A stretch of DNA of 64,000 nt. Origin: Jacaranda mimosifolia (Eukaryota; Streptophyta; Magnoliopsida; Lamiales; Bignoniaceae). Location of the stretch: assembly GCA_018894105.1 (NCBI GenBank), contig CM032128.1, positions 19,201,001-19,265,000 on the forward strand, given 5' to 3'. Shown here piece by piece: positions 1-11,456 of this stretch (the first letter of the stretch is position 1; each line of letters opens with the position of its first letter). A model generated the notes under the pieces. The model saw nothing but the letters and a program-made list of their open reading frames with translations. It had not been told where the DNA came from and did not search any database. Position numbers and translations under genes: made by a program.

Positions 1-899
1 CCAACTCATTTAATTCAAATGGACTCTTCCACTTAATTTTTCTCCAAAACTAAGATTCCATAGCTAATTAAATTAGTTTAATTAATTCAGCTTAACTCCT
101 TAAGTTAACTTTGAATAATTAAATTGTCACATGGCACCAATTAAATTAACTCCTTAATTTAATTGGTCTAATTTAACTCTTTAAATAATTTTGATTAATT
201 TAATATTTAAGTTAATCAAGCTAAATTGACCAATTGATAATTAGCCAACTTACTCTCTCTCCATAAAGGCAAAATTCGCCCACTTGAAATTTTCTAACTC
301 CTTATAAAATTCCTCCTATCAAATAAGAATTTTCTTAAGGTTTTGTGTGACACCTATTAGGTTTACCAATTAATTAGACATGAGCTCACAACTCTTTGTG
401 ATATCTTGAATATTAAAATATTCGAATTAGTTAAAACTCTTTTAAACTATAACTCTATCAATTAATCTCTATTAATTGAAGAGTACCTAATCTCCATAGT
501 TGCCCAGCACAAGCCCATGGAGCGCAACGAATTAGATGAATGAATCATTTAGAGGTGAACCATTACCACTTACAATTGTCGTGCAAATACAGTTCTTTTG
601 TTTCTATCACCCGAAAGAGGCCTAGGGCAAGATATTTGCTGGCTTCCTCATAGCCTCAATAACTATATATCTGTTCTTGATGTTCAATCTCATTATGACC
701 TCAACTTTGGAAAACTCCTTTTCCAAATTGTCATATCACCTTGCGCAAGGATTTCTTATAATCGATCATCTTAGAAACATATGAGATCAACATATTCTTC
801 ACAAATGGGCAAAACAGATCCCATCTTAGAACTCACCAACCTCCATACTTAGATAACTTGTGCTCAACCTAAGCCCTATGCAACCCACTACGTGGTTGG
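1..899 (-). repeat. 3' LTR of a minus-strand copia element, distal part
   Basis: Read on the minus strand, this matches the 3' two thirds of the long copia LTR seen throughout the window, including the AT-rich block of short TTAA-type words. It stops at 899, where a plus-strand LTR begins. The same minus-strand LTR resumes at about 14034: the interrupted stretch (adjacent to GTGGT at 893) is continued by the stretch with TCAAAGCAC. It is therefore one old LTR split by a 13-kb nested insertion. Its 3' terminus lies left of the window. Confidence 0.8.
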
Positions 900-1649
900 T
901 GTTGGAATAGTGCATTGCAAGCCAATTAGATTGGCCTTGTAAACTATTTCTTTATAAGATAATCTTGATTGAATGATATTTATTAAATGGCCATCTTCAT
1001 CTTATGCTCATTGTTTACATCACTTGCATTTGGATGATGCCCTTAGATCACACAAGACTACGGGACTTAATTACGTATTGGATGGTGATCATGGAATAAG
1101 TCTTACACAGTCGTGATCTTAAATCTTCCAAGTCATAGGATCTTATGAGATGGGGCATCTAAGATCCGGATAGACTTGCACTATCGATGCATAAATCCAA
1201 GGGTTGGATATTGCTATGTTCAATTAGCAATCTCATATGAGATATGAATGCATGTTAGTGTGTGCTTGTTAGAGAACAAGGCCAAAAGATTGGCCTGAAA
1301 AATTCACTAGATAACCAAAGTGGCAAGTTCTCCAACTTACGCTAGTGCATATTATTAGTCCTTTGACCTGAGGATCCATTGTAACCTTGTGTTTAGTCCT
1401 TATGCTTTGACTCTTCTTTGGTCACTTAGGGGGCCACTGGGGTTGAGATTGGGCATGAGCTATTAGGCATGGAGGTTTGTGAGATCTAAGATGGAATCCA
1501 ACTCCTCGCTTTTGTGAAGGGCTAGTGCATCTCCTATGCATTCTGTAAAGATCAATTCCAAGAAAACCTTGCGCAAAGGGATGTGACAATTTGGAAAGGT
1601 GTTTCCAAAGTTGAGGTAACTTAGGGAATCGAACATTGTGAGTAGAATC
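900..1649 (+). repeat. Copia LTR, first segment (outer insertion)
   Basis: The LTR starts TGTTGGAATAGTGC at 900 and follows the family consensus: the AAGCCAATTAGATTGGCC block, then a region with GAGGATCCAT and a pyrimidine-rich stretch. It is interrupted at about 1650 by a 777-bp composite repeat and resumes at 2427. No internal domain of its own is attached on either side, so it is probably a solo LTR lying in the minus-strand LTR at 1-899/14034-14579. The flanking 5-mers at 895-899 and after 14033 do not match well, so the boundaries rest on homology. Confidence 0.75.
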
Positions 1650-1980
1650 CATTGGCATTCAACAGGAAGAGAATGAAACTCACCGTATTTTATGGGAAAC
1701 AAAATGTATCTATCTACACAAGGGACAGAGAGAGAGAGAGAGAGACAGAGACAGAGATGTAAAATTTTATAAATTTATTTAAAATATTCTAAAATTTGAT
1801 GTACTTTTTAAAATATTAAATTTTAACAACATTATGTAGAAAAACTTATAAAATGTCAAATTTGTAGTATAAAAGATCAAATGAAAAAAGTTGATTTATA
1901 ATTTTTCTCTCTCTTTTTTTTTTTTTTGGTTTTTAGTCCCGCCTAAATTGAAAGTTAACATACTAATTTTCAAAACATTT
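1650..1980. repeat. Left direct repeat of the 777-bp insertion
   Basis: This unit aligns end to end with 2121-2426. The length difference is mainly the AG-repeat expansion near 1729-1757. Confidence 0.75.
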
Positions 1981-2120
1981 TGGGGCTTGTTTGTTGATGG
2001 GGTCTGTAGCCGTATTAGATCGTGCGGGTGTACTCTCAGCCAAACCGTGGATTGTGGGATAGGGCGGAAGGGAAGTATAGGAAATGGATGCGAGGAGGAA
2101 CTAGCCGTTCAGAGGTCACC

Positions 2121-2426
2121 CATTGGCATTTAATAGGAGGAGAAAAAAACTCACCGTATTTTAGGGGAAACAAAGTGCATCTATCTATACAAGAGACAGA
2201 GAGATGTAAATTTTTTAAAATTTATTTAAAATATTCTAAATTTTGATGTACTTTTTAAAATATTAATTCTAATAACATTATGTACAAAAACTTATAAAAT
2301 GTCAAATTTATAGATTAAAAGATCAAATGAAAAAAGTTGATTTACATTTTTTCCTTCTTTTTTTTTTTTTTTTGGTTCTTAGTCCTACCTAAATTGAAAG
2401 TTAACATACTAATTTTCAAAACATTT
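2121..2426. repeat. Right direct repeat of the 777-bp insertion
   Basis: Second copy of the repeat at 1650-1980. The host LTR resumes directly afterwards with AGTATTGAGGCTATTAGGG. Confidence 0.75.
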
Positions 2427-3461
2427 AGTATTGAGGCTATTAGGGAGCCGACGAATATCTTGCTTTGGCCTCTTTCATGGAGATAGGAGATGGAAGGACC
2501 GTATTTACATGGTACGCACAATACTAGAATGGTTCTTCAAAAGCATTCATTTCGGCCAATTAATTGGGCTCCATGGGCTTGAGGTTGAACATCGACCATG
2601 GAGATTGGGTACTCTTCAAATAATGAGATTAATTGAATTGAGTCGCTTAGTTTAAAGGAGTTTAAACTATGTGAATATTTGATATTCCATAAGTTACAAG
2701 GAGTTGTGAGACCATGTCCAATAAATAGTAGAACCTAATGAATCGCACACAAAAGCCAAGTTGAATGACCTATTGAAGGAAGGAGAATTTTCTAAGTGCC
2801 AGAAAATTCACTCTTGACTGAATTTGAAGGACGTAAAAATTGAAGTATTTTTGGCTTGATCAATTTAAGAGCTAAATTGGTCAAATTAATTTAAGAGTTA
2901 AATTAAGATCAATTAATTAAGATTTAATTAATTGATGCCACATGACTATCAATTGGTCAAATTAATTTAAGGGTTAAATTAATTTTGACTAGCTTAAAGG
3001 GTTAAGCATTTTGACTTAAGAGTTAAGTCAAAGGATTATTAATTAAATTAAAGTGTTTAATTTAATTAAATTGGTGAGTTAATTTTGGAGAGTATTATTA
3101 AATGAAGGGTTCATTTAATATGAAATTAGAATTTAATTGGAAGACATTTCATAAGATGAAATTTAAGTTTCAATTAACATTCTTATTCACTTAACACTAA
3201 TTGTTAGTGGCCACATTGGCATGGACACTTAGCACCCTCTCCTTTAGGAGGAGAGGAGAGGGGGCTGCCACATGCAAGATTGATTGCTAGGTGTCAATTA
3301 TTCTTCCAACAACTTAGATAGTGGACATCTAATTGTTAGCATCACCATTATTCTCTCCAACCTCCATCTTCCACCTCTATCTCCAAGCCCTCTTTCCTCC
3401 ATTTCTCTGCAAATATCTCCAACCATTTTTGTAGAGAAAAGGTCATTCCATTTGGGGTGTG
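2427..3461 (+). repeat. Copia LTR, second segment (outer insertion)
   Basis: Continuation of the LTR that starts at 900. It contains the AT-rich TTAA ladder (about 2850-3110) and a region of short pyrimidine-rich sequence (about 3340-3430). It is cut at 3461 by the complete element 3462-13634. The interrupted text (ends TTTGGGGTGTG) continues at 13635 with TGGACTATCTC, equivalent to GTGTGTGGATCAT in an uninterrupted relative near 19600. Confidence 0.75.
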
Positions 3462-5585
3462 TGTTGGAATAGTGCCCGGCAAGCCAATTAGATTGGCCTT
3501 GTAAAAGCTATTTCCTTGTAAAACAATCTTGATTGAATGATATTCTTTATATGGCCATCTTCATCTTATGCTCTTCGTTACTTCACTTGCATTTAGATGA
3601 AGCCCTTAGATCACACATGACTATGGGACTTAGTCAATTCACTGAGATGTGATCATGGAATAAATCTTACATGGTTGTGATCTTAAATCTTCCAAGTCGT
3701 AGGATCTTATGAGACGAGGCATCTAAAATCCGGATAGACTTGCACTAACGATGCATAAATCCAAGAGTTAGATATTGCTCCATTTCATAAGCAATTTGTA
3801 GGAGATACGGGTGCATGTTAGAGAACAAGGCACTGAAGACCCTCCAGAGAATCCACTAGATAGCCATAGTGGCAAGTCGATAGTGGTTAATTCTCCTGCT
3901 TACACTAGTGAATATTATTAGTCCTCTACCTGAGGATCCATGGTAACCTTGTGTATGGTCCTCATGTTTTGACTCTTCGTTGACCACTTAGTGGGTCTTT
4001 CAGGTTGAGGTTGGGTATGAGCTACTTGGCATGGAGGTTTGTGAGATCCAAGATGGAATCTGACTCCTCGCTTTTGTGAAGGGCAAGTGCATCTCCTATG
4101 TATTCTATAATGATCAATTTTAAGAAATTCTTGCACAATGTGGTGTGACAATTTGGAAAAGGAGTTTTTCAAAGGTGAGGTCACACAAAGAAATTGAACT
4201 TTGAGAATAGAAATATAGTATTGAGGCTATTAGGGAGCCGGCAAATATCTTGCACTAGCCCTATTTTCGGAGATAGGAGACGGAAGGACCGTATTTGCAT
4301 GGTACATGTAGAGCTTTGATGGCTCTCCAAAATATTCATTTCGGCTAATTAGTTGAGCTCCATGGGTTTGAGATTGGACATCGACCATGGAGATTGGGTA
4401 CTCTTTCAATTAATGAGATTAATTGAATTGAGTCAATTAGTTTAAAAGGAGTTTTAAACTAAAATGAATATAAGATATTCAAAAGTCACAAAGAGTTGTA
4501 AGCCCATGTCCAAAGAATGGCAGAACCTATTGAGTCACACACAAAAGACGAATAGGTTCCAAACTTGGTAGAGCAATTTTCTAAGTGTTAGAAAATTCTC
4601 CCCTTTGGTGACCGATTTTCAAGGATCCAATTTAACGGTCAATTTTGGTTTGATTAATTTAAGTGCTAAATTAATCAACTAATTTAAAGAGTTAAATTAG
4701 ACCAATAATTAAGGAGTTAATTATTTGGTACTGTGTTGACCATCAATTGGACAAGTTGACTTAAAGAGTTAAGTTACTAATTTAAGCTTAAGAGTTAAGC
4801 TTGTTTGATTTAAGAGTTAAATTAAAGTGTTTAATTTAATTAATCAGAAGAATACTTTTTGGAGAAAAAATTTAAATGAAGTGTTAATTTAAATTAGCAT
4901 CTCAATTAATTTGGAATTAGATTCCAAATGCACTTGAAATTCAAGTAAGACTTGAATTTGAATTTTGCCAACTTGGAATGCCACCCTCTATATATAGGTA
5001 TAGAGTGCAAGCAAAATTCAAAATTAGCATTGCTGAAAGTGTGAGAATTATGTGTTGCATTATGTGTTGAAGCTTTGTATTTCTTCTTCTTCCCAACCTG
5101 AAAATCAGCCTCCTCTACATCATTTCCTCCTCTCTAACTCCAGATTCTAGTGAGGGAAAATTGGAAGATTGTTTAGTGTGTGGATCATATCAATAGAGGC
5201 AAGACACTTAACTTGCTCGGTTTTGGAGATCCACCTGCAGCAACTTCCAGTTGGTGAATTTTTATGGAGCGATCCGAAAGGCTTTTTTGCTCCAATTTTT
5301 TACAGTAGCTTTCCCTATGTGTGGAAGTGTTCCAGATTTAATTTTGTGATTTTTGTAGTAGTATAGTTGGGGCAAAGGTTTCCAACATTCCTTTGTGCCG
5401 ATTCTAAATAGTTTCTAGATCCGAGAGAGATAGTTGATCTTCTCCTTGTTTTGAGCCACAAGAGGTAATTCTTCATCCTAATTCAGATCTATAGCATGGA
5501 TAGACCCCTGGATGCTTGACTAACTTAGTTAATTTCAAGCTTATGAAGTTTTGAATTATGGATCCTAACACTACTCTTGCTTTCA
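3462..5585 (+). repeat. 5' LTR of the complete copia element
   Basis: This LTR starts TGTTGGAATAGTGCCC and ends CTTGCTTTCA, about 2.12 kb, long for copia. A TATA-like CTATATATAGG lies near 4988. The inverted repeat present upstream of the TATA box in the 3' LTR (12945-12978) is missing here: the text jumps from GGAATGCCA straight to CCCTCTATA. Confidence 0.92.
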
Positions 5586-5600
5586 AGTGGTATTGGAGCC
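5586..5600 (+). other. Primer-binding site (tRNA-iMet type)
   Basis: AGTGGTATTGGAGCC follows the LTR end directly. It matches the plant copia primer site TGGTATCAGAGC, complementary to the 3' end of initiator tRNA-Met, with substitutions in the middle. Confidence 0.85.
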
Positions 5601-7578
5601 TTTTTCATGCAATGTTTTGGATTATTGATTGATTGATTCATGTGATGAATTGATCAATAACACCAAATACTTGATCCAAGTGATGGATTAGAGTGTTTGG
5701 TTGATGATGCTTGTGGCTCTATTGCTTGATGCATTGAAAGCATGCTTTTATGTGATTTAAGTGTTAATTCATGTTTTAGTATGTTTCAATTCATGGTGAT
5801 AAATGTTGAATGTTGATTTAGCATTTATTGATGTTATATGGTGATATAGCATGTTGATGATTGATCAAAAGAGTTTTGGTCATTTTTTGGATCCAATGAG
5901 ATTGGAGTTTGATTTAAGGTGTTTAGAGAATTCAATTCTCACTTAAACTTAGATTTTTGAAGCATGATTGAGCACTTTAATTTTCAATTTTAAAAGGAGT
6001 CTTAAATCTGGAAATTGGTCCATAATATGTGATTTAATGTCTAGAAAGTGTTCTACAATTTTTGATGCACAAAAATTGAGCTAAAAATAGGCTTGACTAA
6101 CCTTTGAGGCTTTGACCCCAAAACAGGGACTGCCAACAAGTTAGGTGCAAGCTGGTCGGGCAGTGGCTGAGAGCTACTACCCAGCCACGTGCCAAGCTCA
6201 GCCAGCAGCACTCAATTTGGGTTTGGGCTGGTTTTGAGCTTCTTTTTGGTTCCTTGAGTGGCTAGAAATGGCATTAAGTCATGTGTTATGGATGCACAAG
6301 TGTTGTGCAAGTCCTAAAAATTATGTTTGACATTTTTTATTGCTTTTAAAATCTAGTTAAAGTTAATCTCCAACTTATGGCATAATGCTTGTTCAATTAT
6401 TTGTTTATGAGATAAGCATTTAATTGTTGGAATTAATTGTTAGTTCTAGATTTATTTATTGTTTATTTAATTATTGAATGGATGATGAATGAATGGGGAT
6501 GATCATGAGCCTTTAATATTGATTTTAATTATTTCAAGTTGTTGAAATGGGTTGTATTAAATTGAGGCTTGCATGCCTCTTTATTTCTACCTTATAAAAG
6601 TTATGAAAGTAGAATCATTGGGAGTGAGGATTTCCTATTCATGTAAATGTTGCATGAAGCAATGGAGACCAATGGAGGCATGGAGACTTTTGAAGACCCA
6701 TGAATGTATGGGATACAACCATGTAATAGCTATATTTAATCAACCCACCTAAAATTAACTAGGTGGTGCACCTATGGCTCTAAGTGCACCACTTGGTTAG
6801 GCTCATGGTCATCCCACCCTAGGAGCATGCTAGGCGCATTTACTTATTTATGCTTTCCATATCCTATTGATGTATGAGTTGCATGTTTAGAATATAGAAA
6901 ACCTAAATAAGAAGATAAAATGATGAGATCTTTGCAAGCAAAAACCCTCCACTTAGAATGTGTAAGTACTTTTCAAATATTAAGTTAAAATGGATACAAA
7001 TTAAAAGAGTTTCAATTAATCCAAGCCTCTTCTACCAATAAATAGTATATGGCATGACGATGCTACCACCTTTATGTGATATACATTTGGTCACGGGGGT
7101 CATACTTAGGTGGAAAGTTGTGACCATACACTTTGCATGAAATGAACCTTTGATTTGGGAATGCCCACATTATACACTCGGTCGTCGGGGATGTTGTGGC
7201 TCTTGTCTCGAATCAAAGTTTGATTGGTAGGTTTGACTTAACAGCGAGTAACATAGAGGTCATCCATCAGGGGATCCACATGAAATGGTGAGGCAAAATA
7301 TATCAAGAATCACCTGAGATGCAATTAGCAAATGTTGCTTACCTTTGGATCGCTCGTGGATATACATCTGTTCACAGGGGGGCCACTTGCAAGTCTTTAG
7401 GATCTTGATTCTCACTAGGAAATATGATTTCCCGAATTTTTCTAGGGGGTGAAGGATTTGATAAAATAGTGGGAGGAAAACATGCTTGAAAGACCATAAA
7501 CATGTTTTTAATATCAAATCAATCACATGCTTATACTCTTTTTTCGCCTCTTGTATATTTTTGAAATCTTCAATCAAA
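5601..7578 (+). other. Long untranslated leader of the complete copia element
   Basis: Nearly 2 kb lies between primer site and gag with no sizeable plus-strand ORF. The same leader is present in the other copies (22434-24266, 37047-38996, 40726-42001). Its 3' half contains four spaced G-rich repeats (near 7086, 7178, 7255 and 7369), and its middle a block with CCACCCTAGGAGCATGCTAGG. It probably holds packaging or translation signals. Confidence 0.7.
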
Positions 7579-8400
7579 ATAGCTAAAAATCCACTCTCAA
7601 GCATTTTGGAAACCAATAAACTAACCAAGCTGAATTTTCAAGATTGGTTAAGAAACCTTAAAATCATTCTTGACTTTGAAAAGCGGACTTATGTCCTTGA
7701 TCAAAGTCCCGTGGACATACTAGGTGATGACGCCACCAACGCACAACATGAAATGTTCACTAAATTTGTAGATGATGATCTATAAGTGAGGTGTGTCATG
7801 ATAGCATCCATGTCCAATGAGCTCCAAAAGACTCATGAGCACGTGAAACATGCTTGAGATATCTATGTACACTTGCAAGAGTTGTATGGTGTACAAAGTA
7901 GACACAAAAGTTTCGCTTTGTTTAAAGAGTTCCTTAGGGCAAGGATGAGTGAAGGGTCTAATGTCCATGATTAAGGCCTCAAGATGATAGGACTCATTGA
8001 GAAGCTTGGACAATTAGATGAGGTCATGGACAAAGACCTTTACATGGATTTGATCCTACAGTAATTGCCACCATCATATAATCAATTCGTTATGAACTTC
8101 AATATGTCCAAGCAAGATTTTACGATTAACAAATTGATCAATATGCTTGTGACCGCAGAGGCGACTATGAGAAAGGAGAAGCCCCTTATGCTTGCATCCT
8201 CCTCCAAGTCGAAGGGCCCTAGGGGTCCTAAAAAGGGAGGTAAGAGGAAGCAAAGTTCTTCCTCAAAAGGGAAGCAACCCAAGAAGAGTTCTGGGAGGGT
8301 TAAGAAAAAGGTTAGAACTGAAGCTAGTTGTTTCCACTGTGGCGAAAAGGGACATTAGAAAAAAATTTGCAAAGCTTACCTTGCAACCCTTGAGAAGGGT
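7579..8400 (+). pseudogene. gag: Copia gag remnant
   Basis: This is the capsid/nucleocapsid part of a copia polyprotein. The conserved N-terminal motif (NFQDWLRNLKIILDFEKRTY, about 7630-7690) and a CCHC-type zinc knuckle (CFHCGEKGH, about 8332-8358) are visible. The frame is continuous, with no frameshift, but is broken by stops at 7783 (TAA), 7855 (TGA), two further sites, and 8356 (TAG, at the Trp of the zinc knuckle). The family start codon is ATG before Ala-Lys-Asn; here it is ATA (7579-7581). A lysine/serine-rich stretch precedes the knuckle, as in other copies. Confidence 0.85.
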
Positions 8401-8853
8401 ATGTACTTTATTAAAATACATATGATGACTAATTCTTCTGCATGGGTATTTGATACCGCATGCAGTTCTCACCTTTGCAATTCATAACAAGGGATGGAAA
8501 GAAGAAAGACTCTTTGTGAAGGGGATATGATCCTTCGCTTAGGAAATAGAGCAAGAGTTGCAGCCACTTTCGAAGGCGTCATCAAGTTAGACTTGGGGAA
8601 TGCTTACATTGTACTTGATCTGGTTTATTATGTACCCCATCTTATTAAGAATATTGTTTCAATTCCCATTCTAGATAATGAAGGATTTGATTTTTCTATC
8701 TCGAATGGGAAGTTGATGGCAATAAAGAATGGTTCTTTGATTGCTCAAAGTACATTAATAAATGGATTGTACATATTTGATTCTCAACCTTCACTAATGC
8801 ACATTCAATCAAGTAAAAGAAAATTAAATATCCAAGAAGATGTCATTCTTTGA
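8401..8853 (+). pseudogene. pol: Copia protease and GAG-pre-integrase remnant
   Basis: In the same frame as gag, this retains the protease motif WVFDTACSS with its aspartate codon at 8452-8454, then the pre-integrase region (about 8590-8850). A stop lies within the protease region (TAA after LCNS) and another, TGA, at 8851-8853, where relatives have the Trp of the WHARLGH motif. Aspartic protease normally cleaves the polyprotein in the particle. Confidence 0.8.
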
Positions 8854-9700
8854 CACGCAAGACTTGGTCATATCTCTAAAAATAGGATGACCAAGTCAAA
8901 AGCTCTCAGAGCACTAAATGTTAGTGGCATTGAGGACCTTCCTACTTGTGAATCTTGTTTAAAGGGAAAAATGACCAAAGCTCCTTTTGTAGGACAAATG
9001 GAGTGCTCCACAAGTCTCTCGAATTTGATCCATACGAATGCTTGTGGATCACTAAGAGTTAGTGGGAGAGGAGGCTATTCCTACTTCATCACCTTCACCG
9101 ATGACTATAGTCGATTCAGACACGTGTTTCTTATGAAGAATAAGTCCAAAGCCTTTGAAAAGTTCAAAAAGTATAAGAGTGAAGTGGAAAAGCAATTGGG
9201 GCTAAGTATTAAAGCTCTTCGATCAGATCGAGGGGGAGAATACTTGAGCACGAAATTCTTGGATTATCTAAAAAAGAATGGGATTCTTTCTCAATGGACT
9301 CCGCCCAGCACACCCTAACACAATGGAGTAGCCGAGAGAAGAAATCGTACCTTGTTGGACATGGTACTTTCCATGATGAGCTTTTCTAATGTGCCCATAT
9401 CATTTTGGGGATACGCCTTATTACGGTGGTGAAGCTACTAAACATAGTACCTTCAAAGTCAGTGCCCAAAACACCATATGAGATATGGCATGGCAAAGCA
9501 ACCCTCTTAACATTATCTTAAGGTTTGGGGATCTCCCACCTACGTGAGATAGACAGTGGGAGATAAGTTGGATAGTAGATTTACCTTGTGCAAGTTTGTG
9601 GGATACCCTAGAGAGTCTATGGGTTACTACTTCTATGATCACAAGATTTTTGCGTCGAGGAACACCTACTTTTTGGAAAAGTAATTTCTATTAGATAGAA
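8854..9700 (+). pseudogene. pol: Copia integrase remnant with a lost catalytic Asp
   Basis: The HHCC zinc-binding region (HARLGHISKNR, then CESC at 8946-8957) is followed by the catalytic core. The first acidic residue is Asn (AAT, 9037-9039, within HTNACG), whereas relatives in this window have Asp (HTDVCG). The second Asp (SDRGGEY, codon 9226-9228) and the Glu (AERRNR, codon 9334-9336) remain and are 35 residues apart, as in DD35E enzymes. A TAA at 9316-9318 falls between them, and frameshifts follow after about 9420. Confidence 0.85.
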
Positions 9701-10545
9701 ATGGCGTTGTTATTGGACTTGATGAAGTTTAAGATGATCATGAAATCCCACAAGTGGTGGAAACATGCGAGCAAGTGAAGCGTAGTACACAACCTCTACG
9801 TAGGTCAGACCACATCAAGAAGCAACCCAAAAGGTTCAGATTCCTTCTTGAGACTGGCCAATCGGATGATGATCCAAAGACCTATGAGGAAGCTATGCTG
9901 GACATAGATTCAGGATGTACATTGGCTTGACGCCATCAGATCCGAAATGGACTTCATGTACTCAAACAAAGTATGGACTTTGGTAGATCCACCAAAGGGA
10001 ATAGTTCCCGTTGGTTGCAAGTGGATCTATAAGTGAAAGCTTGGAGTAGATGGAGAAGTGGTGACTTTTAAGAAGCGACTAGTGGCAAAGGGTTACACTC
10101 AAAGACCCAATATCAATTTCAAGGAAACCTTTTCACCAATCGCTATGCCTAAGTCCATTCGGATTCTAATTGCCATAGCCGCATATTATGACTATGAGAT
10201 ATGGCAAAAGGATGTGAAAACTGCTTTCCTCAAATGTGACATTGAAGAAGAAATCTAAATGCAGCAACCACAAGGTTTTACATCCAAGGGGAGTGAGCAA
10301 AAGATTTGCAAACTCCAGAGATCCATTTATGGACTCAAACAAGCATCCCAAAGTTGGAACATGCATTTTGACAAAACGGTCAAATCATTTGGCTTTCTCA
10401 AAAATTGTGTATAAACCATGTGTGTACAAGAAGGCTAGTGGGAGTTCAGTACAATTTATTGTGCTTTATGTCGATGACATCCTTCTCATTGGGAATAAGG
10501 TAGGAATGTTAGTGTACTAAAGCGTGGTTATCTACACAATTCTCC
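9701..10545 (+). pseudogene. pol: Copia reverse transcriptase remnant, YVDD present
   Basis: RT palm and fingers segments are recognisable in more than one frame: the GCKWIYK..., LVAKGYTQRP and ETFSPIAMPKSIRILIAIAA motifs (about 10010-10180), DVKTAFL (about 10210), and YVDDILL with the YVDD codons at 10467-10478. Several frameshifts and a stop (TAA at about 10256) separate them, so no RT can be made from this copy. Confidence 0.85.
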
Positions 10546-11440
10546 ATGACGGATTTGGGAAAAACATCCTATGTATTGGGAATACGTATCTATACAGATA
10601 GATCTAAGAGGATGCTGGGGCTATCCCAAATCCTGTACATTGACAAGATACTAAAGAGGTTTAGTATGGAAAAATTCAAAAAGGGATTTCTTCCCATGGT
10701 TCATGGCATTCGTCTCTCAAAGTCTATGGCCCCGAAGACTGAGGAAGAGAAACGAAGGATGTCTCACATACCTTATGCCTCCACTATCGGTAGCATAATA
10801 TATGTAGTTCAATGTACAAGACCAGATGTGGCACACTCGCTAAATGTTACGAGTAGGTTCTAATCCAATCCCGATGAGTCACTAGTTAGCCATAAAAGTA
10901 ATCCTTAAGTAGTTGAGAAGGACTGAGGATTTGTTTTTGGTATACGGAAGTGGAGAATTGAAACTAGAGGGGTTTTTGGATAATAGTTTCCAATCCAATG
11001 TAGATGACCTCAAATCCATTTCTAGATTTATGTTTTGCCTCAATGGCAGCGCGGTGATTTGGAAGAGTTCCGAACAAGGCACCACAGTCGATTCCACCAC
11101 TGAAGTAGAATATATTGCAGCTTCGGAAGCTGCAAAGGAAGGTGTTTAGATGAAAAACTTCATTCAAGAGTTGAATGTAGTGCCCAGCATTGCTGAGCCA
11201 GTTGTTGTCTTTTGGACAACATTGGGGCAATGTCGCAAGCCAAAAAACCAAGATCTCATCTCCAAGCAAATTTTGAGGCGATATCATTTGATCCGGGAGA
11301 TCATTGATAGAGGCGACATCCGAGTGGAGAAAGTCACCACGGAAGAGAATATAGTAGATCCACTAACTAAAGTCCTAATGCAAAAGGTCTTTGAAGAACA
11401 TCTTGAGAAGATAGATCTCAAGGCCATGGGGCATTGGCTT
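10546..11440 (+). pseudogene. pol: Copia RT thumb/connection and RNase H remnant
   Basis: A 105-residue open stretch starts at the conserved DLG...SYVLGIRIYTDRSKRMLGLSQ region and runs to TRPDVAHSLNVTSRF. After a frameshift the RNase H-type region follows (about 10913-11140), with an ADDLKSISRF-like block and a TTEVEYIAASEAAKEGV block holding the conserved acidic residue. The C-terminal tail lies at 11150-11440, directly before the purine tract. Confidence 0.8.
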
Positions 11441-11441
11441 T

Positions 11442-11456
11442 GGGGCAAGTGGGAGA
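11442..11456 (+). other. Polypurine tract of the complete copia element
   Basis: GGGGCAAGTGGGAGA lies immediately before the 3' LTR and is the probable plus-strand primer. Equivalent tracts precede the LTRs at 28118 (plus), 14579 and 31104 (minus). Confidence 0.8.

Larger units (their letters stand above)
1650..2426. mobile_element. Small composite insertion with ~310-330-bp direct terminal repeats (TRIM-like candidate)
   Basis: Two direct repeats (1650-1980 and 2121-2426) flank a 140-bp unique middle. Both begin CATTGGCATT, carry an AAACTCACCGTATTTTA block and a T-rich tract, and end AATTTTCAAAACATTT. The first has an expanded AG microsatellite at about 1729-1757. The unit interrupts an otherwise collinear LTR. 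The terminal words TGGCATT...TTTTCA fit TG...CA ends, and the flanks share a degenerate CAT. No coding capacity and no convincing primer site were seen. It could be a terminal-repeat retrotransposon in miniature or two tandem copies of a MITE. Confidence 0.5.

Noticed and set aside
8500..9318. Functional gag-pol polyprotein or endogenous virus
   Set aside because: Numerous stops and frameshifts in every copy and no envelope-like ORF; structure is that of ordinary plant Ty1/copia remnants.
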